From NCBI RefSeq assembly GCF_019059575.1, contig NW_024882032.1, forward strand, positions 186,001 to 250,000: DNA of 64,000 bases, read 5' to 3'. The position numbers and the translations under genes were made by a program. The number at the start of each line of letters is the position of its first letter. Within the stretch, counting starts at the first letter, position 1. This stretch comes from Amphibalanus amphitrite. Its lineage: Eukaryota; Arthropoda; Thecostraca; Balanomorpha; Balanidae. Positions 1-9,832 of this stretch are shown piece by piece. The notes below the pieces were generated by a model. That model did no database searches, had not been told where the DNA came from, and saw only the letters and a list, made by a program, of their open reading frames with translations.

Positions 1-417
1 GTATTTTCCCGTGGTTTTGGTTGGTATTTGGTTTGGTATCGGTATTCCGATTTTCCGTAATTGAAATCATTATCATGAACGCTACTATTAGATCTTCTGT
101 TTGGGGTCTGGAGATATTAGGCATACAAGATTCATAGAGGATGATAGCTGGCGTCCACCAAAATTAAAACATTCATCCAAATTCGAGGGCGATTGAAATT
201 GAGTTGTTGCCACAGCAATTGATGCAACAAATCGTTCGGCGCATGATACAAGTACGGGAATCTTGTGATTGCGTTATAAGCATTGCATGTTCCCGTAGTT
301 CACGTAACTTGAACCCATTGCATTTTGATCAAGGTGTTGTAACAACGAAAGGCACACGAATGCACTAGAATGTCTCTGATGCAGTTACTTGTTACAGAAT
401 AACTAAACGGGTTCCCT
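1..417. repeat. Left copy of a duplicated segment (partner at 6188-6604)
   Basis: Bases 1-417 match 6188-6604 almost exactly; I noted only a few substitutions. The first ~75 bases are the right end of the TAGAGATGTCAAT-type MITE described at 6000-6263. The copy continues after the two TTAA insertions, at 2705-3102. The window begins inside the duplication, so its left edge is not seen. Confidence 0.85.
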
Positions 418-421
418 TTAA

Positions 422-1616
422 CCCGCGCCCTGGTGGGGGGGCTATTTTTTGCCCCCCCTCCAGACTTTTCGATATATCTCCAGAACCGCTGCGCCGATCG
501 TCACCAAACTTTCAGTACCCTCCCGGACATCAATTTTACACATTGTGACCAAAAATTTTTCCAAAGGCTATGATAGGTTGGCCGGAAATGACGTCAGAGT
601 GACGTCATGTTCTGCCGTTTTCGACCCAAAAAAAGGTTTCGCGGGAAGAGCTGTCAGGCCTATAGCTTTGCAAATACAGAAAAATGATAAAGACATAAAA
701 GCTGTAGATTGGACAGGGCTACAAAACTGCTATCTCGGATTTTTGACATTTTTGGATTTTGACCCCCAAAAATCAAAAAATAGATTTTTTGGATATAATA
801 ATCGAAAAATCCAAAAAGTTTTTTGAATTTCGCAAAAACCGGAATATATGTGATAGTCCTTACCGCCGTCCATCCACATACCAAATTTGAGATTGATACC
901 TCTTTTTTTGGCGAAGTTATAGCGAAAAAACTGTTCAAAATTGATGACGTCAAATTTTCAAACTCAATTTTTAGCAATTCTAGACCCCGTAGCGCAAAAC
1001 AAAGACCACCATTAGACTCCCCGTGACGAGCTGCATCGAATCAATACCCATTTTATGCAAAACTATCAACTTTAAAATTTGACCTTTTTTGGCCTGACCT
1101 TGACCTGACCTTGACCTGAACTTCACCAGAAACTGACCCAAGCCGTACCTGATAGTCTTATAACCAACACCATTGAGTTGGAAATGAAAAATTGGCCATA
1201 AAACATGCATCACACAACCTTAGTAAAGTTGGGCTCATGTGACCTGACCTGTGACCCTTGGTGACCTGACCTGTGACCTGACCTGGTATTGCCAGTGACC
1301 TCTAATAGCAACATATCTACTAGGCAACTGACGCCCTACCGCTGATTCTCGACAAAATGCGTTTTCCTCGGTGTTATAGCGCATTCCCTAGAAGCCCCGT
1401 GAACGGTGAAACATTTCATCTTTGACCTGACCTGTGACGTCATCGGTGACCCCGAGGTCAATGAAATTTGGTTTCTTTCGACAAATTTGACAGGCCTTTC
1501 GAACGCCGTTTGAATTTTGCAGATCCGTCCAGTAGTTTCGGAGATACGAGGGGGGGCAAAAAATAGCCCCCCCCCCCACCAGGTCGCGTTATAAACAGAC
1601 CCCACCAGGGCGCGGG
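422..1616. mobile_element. TTAA-flanked hairpin-ended element, family F1a
   Basis: A non-coding element of about 1.2 kb lies between TTAA at 418-421 and TTAA at 1617-1620. Its inverted ends are CCCGCGCCCTGGTGGGG and the reverse complement. Inside each end is a G-run/C-run hairpin (GGGGGGC, a T-rich loop, GCCCCCC). The body carries many TGACCT/AGGTCA and TGACGTCA words. The undisturbed target can be read in the duplicate at 6602-6605, proving insertion here after the duplication. TTAA specificity suggests piggyBac-type mobilisation; no transposase is encoded. Confidence 0.85.
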
Positions 1617-1620
1617 TTAA

Positions 1621-2700
1621 AGGTAGTGTGCCAGCTTTCTTGGACCGTATGGAGTTAATGGCCCAGATAAGGAGAACCGGATTTTTAGAACTTATCCATA
1701 CCTTCAAAACTCATGGAAACGTCTTAAATTCTTCAAATTTTGAGTACCCCAGTGCAAAATTCGCCCCGACGGGTTGTCGGTCGTACCCCAACCACATTTC
1801 ACACCACTATGAACAATAAATGCACACACTGAAATCGCTATTACCGATATGCTCATCCAATCAAGTTTCGATAAACCCGTTCATCATCAGCTCCTGCGGT
1901 TTCGAACACGCCTGTTAGGTGGTGCGGTAGACCACGCCCAAAGCCAGGGCCCCGGTAACGTGAGGTAGCCGAGTCAGGGCAGCGTGCGCTGACCCAAGCC
2001 GGAGCCGCGCGTCCTCCCGGTGTCATGTGATAGCCCGGGGCTGCCCGCGGGGATGCGGTAGACCGCGCCCAAAGCTGCGGCCCCGGCTTGGGTCAGCGCA
2101 CGCTGCCCCGACTCGGCTACCTCACGTTACCGGGGCCCTGGCTTTGGGCGCGGCTTATGCTCATACTTTGTGGTGCGGTGGTGGTGCGTCGGGCTGCGCG
2201 CTCTGACTTCGGCCAAGAAAAATGCGTCAGCTGATCATTGTCATATCTGCCACTTGCGTGTGGTGAAATGGGGTCATAACTTATAAGACGGCTTTTTCAT
2301 ATCAATTATTTTACATAAAATCATATTTCAAACCATAAATAATGCTCGACAGCCAAATAAAAGAAACAATACCAATACGGGCTTACAGTTTAAGGCTCGA
2401 CATTGTGTTGTCTACGATTAGACAGCTGATAACTCATTCCCGTACGTCGTATGGTCGTAACACTATAATGACCTTTGCTTATTGTCACAAGTGCGCCGCA
2501 TTCGCGATTGTTGCCCGACGCCTGTTTGCAGGTGAGCCCACTACAGTTGTTATACATATCTAAAAACCGATAAACTTTTAGGCGAAAAAGGCACTATTCC
2601 AGGCCCATTTTTGATTTTTTTTGCGATATTAGGTAAAAACAGAAGCTTCTTATCCTAGGAAAAATAAAATGGGAAATCTTTCAAAGGTGGCACACTACCT
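1621..2700. mobile_element. TTAA-flanked element G (long internal palindrome)
   Basis: The element lies between TTAA at 1617-1620 and TTAA at 2701-2704, with ends AGGTAGTGTGCCA and the reverse complement. It contains two inverted arms of about 70 bp (about 1937-2003 and 2081-2153) that could form a GC-rich hairpin. No convincing coding frame is present. A second, very similar copy spans 56633-61799. It abuts F1a across one shared TTAA. Confidence 0.85.
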
Positions 2701-2729
2701 TTAAACGCCACCTTTCCGCGCGGCTTGAG

Positions 2730-3102
2730 CATCCGCCGTAGCTCCGCGCCTGGCGGCACAGCATAGCTTCAGGCGCCTAACGCTGCTGCCACCTAGCGGC
2801 GAGATGGGAACTGTGTCTGGCGGCACAGCATAGCCACAGGCGCCTGACGCTGCTGCCACCTAGCGGCGAGATGGGAACTAACTGTGTCTGGCGGCACAGC
2901 ATACCCACAGGCGCCTGACGCTGCTGCCACCTAGTGGAACGATTTTAACTACCCATGTCCGGCGGCACAGCATATGCACATTGCACAGGCGTTGGAAGCT
3001 ACTGCCACCTACCGGCAAGATTTGAACTATTCGATGTCTGGCGGTGCAGCGTATCCACAGGCACCTGACGCTGCTGCCACCTAGTGGCGAGATCGGAACT
3101 AC
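2730..3102. repeat. 75-bp tandem satellite with CTCF-like core (5 units)
   Basis: About five units of roughly 75 bp each contain GTCTGGCGGCACAGCATA and then GCTGCCACCTAGTGGCGAG or a variant. Reverse complemented, the second block reads CCACTAGGTGGCAGC. This fits the CTCF core consensus CCASYAGRKGGC exactly in two of the five units (2926-2937, 3076-3087) and nearly in the others. The array is the truncated partner of 6635-7380. Confidence 0.85.
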
Positions 3103-4019
3103 CTCTATATTATGAATTATAACATGTCCGTGCGTCCATGCCTGCGATGTCATGTCTTATGTGTCTTATTGCGCCTGAAAGGCGCCGCGTGGCGACGTGA
3201 AATTTGGTATGCCGAATCTGTGGGCGTGGGGGGCCTTTGTATTAAAATTTGGGGGTGATCGGGCCAGGGGTGCGCCGTCGGCACGTGCAAAAGGGTGCTC
3301 TCATAGGGTTAACACGGGCCGACGAAAATCGCAATCGGGCGAAAATCGGGCCTGCAGCGCTTCTTTCCCGAGCTTATAACTCTGCGACGGGTGGCCGTAG
3401 CGAGATGGCGTTGCCACCAATGGATAGAAGAGAGATGGAACTAGCGTATTGATATGGTTTTGTAGTATAGCACGCGTCACATGCAAGACAGCACCCGCGG
3501 TTGTGAAAAAATGACCGATTTCGTGCATTGTGACGGAAAAATCGATGCCGCTGTAAAACGGCTTGACGGAATGAAATCGGTGTGGTGCCATTTTGCAGGC
3601 AAATGTACGTGTAATGATAGGAAAGCAAATAAAAAGTGATGATCCGTACCATTTCTTTAATAATGAAAAATTAATTTGAAAATTTGATTCACGCGGAGCG
3701 CGGTGTCCTTTACAACATCAAAACGTATTGAAAACGCTGACCAATCGCTATGAAACCTACATATTCGGAAAGAGCATTCTTTTCTGACCAATATCCACCC
3801 AAAATATTATCGAAATGTCAATAAACTTTTGTAAAAATAACTCAAACATACGACCGTGTTTTGTAAACGTTACAGGTATTTTTCGACAAAATCCGATCGA
3901 TGGCTTATGGCCGGCAGGTCATACAACTTATGACAATAGCTATCAAAGCATGGGCTGCAATGCACCGCCCGCCAAGGGGAATTCCAAACACTTCAAATAA
4001 GCGCTTACCAGTAAACAGT
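3103..4019. other. Stretch without recognisable gene
   Basis: There is no supported coding exon. The first part (about 3180-3450) is GC-rich and contains GGCACGTGCAAAAGGG, resembling the E-box repeat family that follows. The rest is AT-rich and featureless. Confidence 0.5.
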
Positions 4020-4376
4020 ACATTTTTATACTAGGAATAACTCAGCAGCTACTGTGCCGATTGCGCTGAAACTTGGACTGTAGGTGGAGGGGGCATTAAC
4101 CTGGCGATGCATGGTCATTTCTGACAGGTAGGGTGGATCGATTGCACGTGCGCATGTGAGGGGTCCACTTATACATCTCAAGAACGGCTGGGCCGATTTC
4201 GCTCAAATTTTGTTCACTGTTGGGGACAATTTGGAAAGGTGGCTGGCACAAGTCATCTGGAGTCTCAGTTAGCGCGTGCGCACGTGCAGTGGGCCAGTTT
4301 TATATCTCAAGAACGGCTGTGCCGATTGCGCTCAAATTTGGTACGTTACTTTAATCAAGTATAAGAAGGGTAACTA
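4020..4376. repeat. E-box-rich repeat family, fragment hosting the Tc1 element
   Basis: Tandem-like units of about 130-140 bp contain ATCTCAAGAACGGCTG, GCCGATTGCGCTCAAATTTG and a GCACGTGCGCA palindromic block. The same units recur at 47690-48254 and 57226-57908. The Tc1-like transposon at 4377-5732 is inserted in it at a TA. The right remainder after 5734 is short and poorly matched. Confidence 0.6.
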
Positions 4377-5732
4377 CAGGGTGTCCGGAAATTGATTGCA
4401 CACTGTCGATATGCCCGTATCTCGCACATGCTCCCGCCAAACCGGTTAGGGAGGGTCGCGACCCCGCCCTCGGGCACCCCAGCGTGTTAGTTGATCGCGT
4501 GACCCAGCAGGTGACCTGACCCGAGCCGCAGTGAGCGGCCACAGGTCATTTTCCGAGAGGCAGTCTTCGCGCGCGGGCCCCATATCGGGAATGGTGAGGG
4601 AGCACACTTTGACGACGCGCCACCGCGCGGTTGGGATGGTTCAAGCCGGGATGACGGTAGGCGATGTTGCCCGACAAGTGGGCGTATCTCGCCGGACCTT
4701 TCATTACTGGCTGGCTCTCGACCGCAGCGGTGCATCACTGGAGAATCGCAAGGGTCGTGGGAGAAAGACTGTGCTGAGCAGAGTGGCCAAAATCGTACTC
4801 GCCAAGACCGTGCTGAAACTACGCCAATCGACGCGGAAACTGACCAAAAAGCTGACTGAGAAGGGTCACCCGGTGTCGAAGACCACTGTTCACAACTACA
4901 TGACCAAGTGCTTGGGTCTCAAGCCGCTAAAACTGCGCCGCCAGCCAAAACTGACCGAAGCCCAGAAGCGGAAAGGGCTGGCATTTGCCCGGGAGCGGAA
5001 GAACTGGACCATCCAGGACTGGCGGCGTGTCTTGTTCAGCGATGAGTCGGTGTTCGAGCTCATGCACCCGCCGAATCGCCAGAACGAGCGCGTCTGGGCG
5101 CACAGCAGCGCTGAAGTGCCTGCCATCGACACGGTGAAGCAGCCGCTGAAAGTCATGGTCTGGGCCATGATGAGTCATCAGGGCCTGTCGGAGCTCCACT
5201 TCGTCCCCCGCGGCCAGACCGTGACGGCCCAGTACTACGTGGAGGAGGTCCTGAAGAAGTCGGCAGCGTCGGCGATGAAGCGGAAGAGGAAGACGGGGCC
5301 GCCAACACAGGTCGAGCTGCTCCTGAAGATGTCCGAGGCGATCTTCCAGCAAGACGGCGCTCCGGCTCATCACGCCACCAGCACTCAACAGTGGTGCCGG
5401 GACAACCTCCCAGGGTCTTGGGAGAAGGGCGTATGGCCGGGCAACAGCCCTGACCTGTCGCCCATCGAGAACGTGTGGGCTATCGTGCAAAGCGAGCTCG
5501 ACATGATGGAGCCGGCTACCACCGAGAAGGCGCTAATCAGGAACCTCCAGCGAGCGTGGCTCAGCATCAGTGCGGAAACACTGGATAACCTAATGTGCGG
5601 CATGCCCGACCGTATGAGGGAGTGTGTGCGACTGGGTGGAGGGTATATCGGCAAATAAACCATGAAACATGCTCGTTTTGTTTCCTTGTCAAATGTACTA
5701 AAAGAGTGTGCAATCAATTTTCGGACACCCTG
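4377..5732 (+). mobile_element. Tc1/mariner-superfamily DD37E transposon, apparently intact
   Basis: The 1356-bp element has 28-bp terminal inverted repeats with one mismatch (CAGGGTGTCCGGAAATTGAT start; CAGGGTGTCCGAAAATTGAT on the other end). TA duplications lie at 4375-4376 and 5733-5734. It encloses one uninterrupted transposase gene. Matching ends, target duplication and open frame imply recent activity. Confidence 0.95.
4591..5658 (+). CDS. Tc1-like DD37E transposase
   Basis: The 355-residue transposase cuts and pastes the surrounding 1.36-kb element. I chose the ATG at 4591 (G at -3 and +4). The open frame continues upstream to 4531 but only with a GTG start. Residues about 10-50 form a helix-turn-helix (GMTVGDVARQVGVSRRTFHY), followed by a second DNA-binding helical region with a GRGRK linker. 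The catalytic triad is visible: D in LFSDESVF, D in FQQDGAPAHH, and E in SPDLSPIENVW. I count 37 residues between the second and third acidic residues (DD37E). The spacing between the first two is enlarged by a Lys/Arg-rich insert (AMKRKRKTGPP). The frame shows no stop and all catalytic residues are present, so it may still be active. Confidence 0.93.
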   Translation: MVREHTLTTRHRAVGMVQAGMTVGDVARQVGVSRRTFHYWLALDRSGASLENRKGRGRKTVLSRVAKIVLAKTVLKLRQSTRKLTKKLTEKGHPVSKTTVHNYMTKCLGLKPLKLRRQPKLTEAQKRKGLAFARERKNWTIQDWRRVLFSDESVFELMHPPNRQNERVWAHSSAEVPAIDTVKQPLKVMVWAMMSHQGLSELHFVPRGQTVTAQYYVEEVLKKSAASAMKRKRKTGPPTQVELLLKMSEAIFQQDGAPAHHATSTQQWCRDNLPGSWEKGVWPGNSPDLSPIENVWAIVQSELDMMEPATTEKALIRNLQRAWLSISAETLDNLMCGMPDRMRECVRLGGGYIGK

Positions 5733-5751
5733 TATGTGTAGGTTATTATTA

Positions 5752-5785
5752 AGGTAGGGTATGGGTAGGGTAGGGTAGGGTGGGT
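5752..5785. repeat. Short TAGGG-type repeat
   Basis: About five imperfect GGTAGGGT/TAGGG units follow the Tc1 element. The tract is too short and isolated to be a telomere. Confidence 0.7.
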
Positions 5786-5999
5786 TTGAGTTCGATAAAG
5801 GCAAACCATGAGAAAGACTCTAACAACCCGCAACCAGCACTAGCATAACATGCCGTTCAAACAAATATCCAACTCCGACAAAATAAGACAAATAAAAATC
5901 ATGTTCCAACACCCAAACTAATGCCCCATCAAATATATCTATCAAAACGCACAGTTATAGCGCAAAACATGCCATCTAGTGCTAGTTTTTGTCATGAAT

Positions 6000-6263
6000 T
6001 AGAGATGTCAATCGGATACCAACTTTTTGGTATGCCGATACCAAGCCGATACCAACTTGGTATTTGGTATTTCAATCGTAATGTGTTTGGTATTTTGTTG
6101 GTATCATAAGCCCTCACTAATGCATAAGAGGCTAATAAATCGGTAAAAAGTTGGTATTTCCCTCAGTTTCCCAAGTTGGTTTGGTTTCGGTATTTTCCCG
6201 TGGTTTTGGTTGGTATTTGGTTTGGTATCGGTATTCCGATTTTCCGTAATTGAAATCATTATC
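6000..6263. mobile_element. hAT-type MITE, TAGAGATGTCAAT family
   Basis: It starts TAGAGATGTCAATCGG and ends GTAATTGAAATCATTA, with a degenerate 8-bp target duplication (TCATGAAT and TCATGAAC). The interior repeats GGTATCGGTTTGGTAT and CCAACTTTTTGGTATG. It is the same family as 17438-17697 and the sequence at 1-75. Confidence 0.7.
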
Positions 6264-7010
6264 ATGAACGCTACTATTAGATCTTCTGTTTGGGGTCTGG
6301 AGATATTAGGCATACAAGATTCATAGAGGATGATAGCTGGCGTCCACCAAAATTAAAACATTCATCCAAATTCGAGGGCGATTGAAATTGAGTTGTTGCC
6401 ACAGCAATTGATGCAACAAATCGTTCGGCGCATGATACAAGCACGGGAATCTTGTGATTGCGTTATAAGCATTGCATGTTCCCGTAGTTCACGTAACTTG
6501 AACCCATTGCATTTTGATCAAGGTGTTGTAACAACGAAAGGCACACGAATGCACTAGAATGTCTCTGATGCAGTTACTTGTTACAGAATACCTAAACGGG
6601 TTCCCTTTAAACGCCACCTTTCCGCGCGGCTTGAGCATCCGCCGTAGCTCCGCGCCTGGCGGCACAGCATAGCTTCAGGCGCCTAACGCTGCTGCCACCT
6701 AGCGGCGAGATGGGAACTGTGTCTGGCGGCACAGCATAGCCACAGGCGCCTGACGCTGCTGCCACCTAGCGGCGAGATGGGAACTAACTGTGTCTGGCGG
6801 CACAGCATACCCACAGGCGCCTGACGCTGCTGCCACCTAGTGGAACGATTTTAACTACCCATGTCCGGCGGCACAGCATATGCACATTGCACAGGCGTTG
6901 GAAGCTACTGCCACCTACCGGCAAGATTTGAACTATTCGATGTCTGGCGGTGCAGCGTATCCACAGGCACCTGACGCTGCTGCCACCTAGTGGCGAGATC
7001 GGAACTACCC
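6188..7010. repeat. Right copy of the duplicated segment, uninterrupted
   Basis: It matches 1-417 joined to 2705-3102 and lacks the F1a and G insertions, giving the empty-site sequence CCCTTTAAACG at 6601-6611. The offset between the copies is about 6187 bp at the left side. Confidence 0.85.
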
Positions 7011-7380
7011 ATGTCTGGCGGTGCATTGAACTACCCGTGTCTGGCGGCACGGCATATCTTCAGGCGCACGACGCTGCTGCCGCCTACCGGCAAGCTTTGT
7101 ACTATCCATGTCTGGTAACAGCATATCGGCAGGAGCTTGACGCTGCTGCCACCTAGTGGAAAGATTTGAACTACCCGTGTCCGGCGGTACAGCATATTCA
7201 CAGGCGCTTGACACCACTGCCACCTAGTGGCGAGATCAGAACTACCCATGTCTGGCGGTGCAGCATAGCTTCAGGCACATAACGCTGCTGCCACCTAGTG
7301 GAACGATTTGAACTACCCGTGTCTGGCGGTGCAGTATATCTTCAGGCGTTTGACATTAATGCCACCTAGTGGCGAGACTA
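6635..7380. repeat. 75-bp tandem satellite with CTCF-like core (10 units)
   Basis: About ten units of the same satellite as 2730-3102 are present. Six contain GCCACCTAGTGG, the reverse complement of CCACTAGGTGGC, near 6836, 6984, 7149, 7222, 7293 and 7368. The others carry AGCGG or ACCGG variants. The last five units are more diverged and not present in the left copy. Confidence 0.85.
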
Positions 7381-7671
7381 GCTAAAGTGATCGATTCATT
7401 CGTCAGCGGATCATCGCGTAAGCAATAAAGTACCTAAGGAGGGCTACCAATGGCCAACGCGAAAAATCGTGTTCGAATTTCCTGTTTTTTTTTCTATATT
7501 AATCATCACAAAAATAACAACAAAATAACCACCAATAAAATGCGCATTTTACTTCATTGAATCGCCTACAGTTTATACTTTATTGGGCACCAAATAAACT
7601 AAAACTGCGGTGAGAAATGGCCAATTTCACCAGTAGCGGTCCCATACCGCTCACCATCACTCACTTAGAAG
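7381..7671. other. No feature recognised
   Basis: This short AT-rich stretch has no splice-bounded frame and no repeat that I can place. It ends with CTTAGAAG, the left target duplication of the next MITE. Confidence 0.5.
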
Positions 7672-8064
7672 TAGAGGTGGCAAAAGATGAAAATTTTGGG
7701 AACCAGACTCGAACCAGACCCGGCTGGACATTTCTGGAACCAGTCGGACCCGGTCTTAGTTGAAATCGGAACCAGTTGGACCCGTTCCCCAAAAGTTAAT
7801 TAGTGCAAACTACTTGTAGGAATCATTAGTTGCATCATGTAAAACAGCCTATTTCCACTGGCAATACTCATGAGCTACTGTGTGCAAAGAAACATTCACT
7901 TCATTCACATTATATTTTGCAATGATGTGTAGTGTGCAAGATGTATAGTTTATGGTAGGACCCGGTTGGACCCGTCATAAAATTTCCAGGAACCGGTCTG
8001 GACCCATATGGGTCCAGACTGGTTCTTTGGACCGGGTCCTCGGGTCCACATTTTGCCACCTCTA
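7672..8064. mobile_element. hAT-type MITE, 393 bp
   Basis: The ends TAGAGGTGGCAAAA and TTTTGCCACCTCTA are inverted. The 8-bp duplication CTTAGAAG flanks both sides exactly (7664-7671, 8065-8072). The interior carries GGACCCGGTT/AACCAGTC words repeated in both orientations. No coding sequence is present. Confidence 0.92.
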
Positions 8065-8072
8065 CTTAGAAG

Positions 8073-9748
8073 CACATTGGCGTTAAATATAACGACTTCC
8101 GGCGCTGCTGCAGCTAATAAGGCATCGTGCAGACTTCAAAGGCGCGGGTACGGATATTCAAATAAATTACGTATCCCTCAATTGCTTAAGACATTGAAAA
8201 CGTTATACGCCGCATCCGGACAATCATTTTCTGTGAATATGATACGGTTTGACAAGGGAAAAGCTGATAAACAAACACGGAATGTTACATGTGGAGCTAT
8301 AATTGAGCGTTCTGCGTTGGTTCGCAGAAGTCAGCTCTAAGTTTCGTGGTTAATAGTTCAGGATATGGTGGATATGGGTAAGAGCCTAATCTGTTTCGGT
8401 GCAGAAAATGAGACACAATCCGTTGATTGAATCTGAAATTTAATCGGAACCGGAACTCGTTGGATCCCTATCACAAACCTTGAATCACAGCGGTCTGATA
8501 TCGTTTTCTACAAATTTCATCAGGGTCCAATACAGAGCTCTGTCACATGCAGTAATGTAATCCGGGCCCGCCGGAGCTGAAAAACCCGGCTGGATGTCCT
8601 ATTCTAAACGTCAAGGTCGTTCTGGGGGAAATCAAATTAGTCTGCTACGCAACGTTAGCCGAAACATCCGCAACTTCATCTTATTGACCCGGGATTAAAG
8701 AAACAGAGCCAGAACGTATGAACCCCATGGGTAACATAACATTTCGATCAGAAAACAGTCCATCAATTTGTGTGATGTGTTATGGTATTATCCAGCATTG
8801 CCTTTCTGTGTTCATCAGAGGCAGGTCCGGATTTGACAAAGTACCTTGCGCCGCCACTGCGCAGGGGATTTGCCGTCTGCTGCCAGACCGCCCACTGAAA
8901 ACACCTGACACCGCCCCTGCGACCGGGAGAGCACGTGACCGCCCGCGGCGGTTTTAGGGACATACCATTCGATATATGCCTAATAACTACAGGAAAGCGT
9001 TCTGGCCTAGCGGAAGATTGGGCGATGAATGCCTCTACTTTCGACCATTATCAATCGGAAGAGATGCTCCACCTGGTTCCTCTGACTGAAGCAGTTTGGT
9101 GCTGCTTTGATCTGCGCTGGAATGCGAGGTGTTTATTTAAACAGGTGTAATGACCAAGTGGCAGACGAAACGATCTTTTAGTGCCGGCTGCTGCTGATTT
9201 ATGTAATTTCAATTACTGATGTCGACAAATCAGTCTACCGGCAGTCCCAGATGAAGCCTGAAGAGTGAAGACCTCTAAAGCTGGTAAGTGTCATTTAATA
9301 TATCCTACTTTTCCCCATTTTCCAGTCTTCAAGGAAGACCTTTCCGACAATCTCAAAACATTCTTGACCCAAAAATCTGCACAAAAAATCCCCTCCTGAT
9401 ACACCAGCATTCATCCCAACAAGCTCTGCATCCAACACAAGCAACAAACATTCACGGCCCTCAGTCCCTTCCCCTCTCCCCCTCCCCATGACAAGCCGCA
9501 CCTGGCCGCCGCCGGGTAGGTAGAGTGGCGGTAGCACGTGCCGTCGGAGTCGCCTTGTTATCCCCCGCCCCTCTCTCCCGTCCTAGCTGGGGCGACGGGC
9601 GGCGGCCCGGCTCCCAAATAAACAGCCGATCAAGTGACGATTTACGGGTGAGGAGCTGGCATGTCGGAGAGCTACTAATGGCACCGGTACGGGCGCACCG
9701 CGGAGTGTAACGAACCGAGAGGGGGTACGGGGAGCAGCATTGCAGAGG
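8073..9748. other. Intergenic stretch with CpG-rich block
   Basis: No gene is supported. Around 8820-8945 a GGCAGGTCCGGA/CACCGCCCCTGC stretch resembles a decayed MITE. About 9490-9720 is CpG-rich (CCGCCGCCGGG, GGCGGCGGCCCGG) and could be a promoter-like island, but no adjacent first exon is recognisable. Confidence 0.4.
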
Positions 9749-9832
9749 GAGAGGGAGGGAGGGAGAGAGGGAGAGAGGGAGAGAGAGAGAGAGAGGGAGG
9801 GAGGGATAGAGAGAGAGAGAGCGAGAGAGAGA
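9749..9832. repeat. GA microsatellite
   Basis: An imperfect (GAGA/GAGG)n purine tract. Open frames across it on both strands are artefacts of the repeat. Confidence 0.9.

Noticed and set aside
422-1616. Coding remnants in the F1-F4 elements
   Set aside because: Frames of 60-125 codons occur but are not conserved between copies of one family, and many start with TTG or GTG.
4531-4590. Longer transposase N-terminus from 4531
   Set aside because: It starts with GTG. The first ATG (4591) has good context and precedes the helix-turn-helix at the expected distance.
5752-5785. Telomere-like TAGGG repeat
   Set aside because: Only about five imperfect units in internal sequence. Arthropod telomeres are usually TTAGG, which is not the unit here.
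2730-7380. CRISPR-like regular repeats
   Set aside because: The units are continuous 75-bp satellite monomers with variation throughout, not short repeats separated by unique spacers, and the window is eukaryotic.
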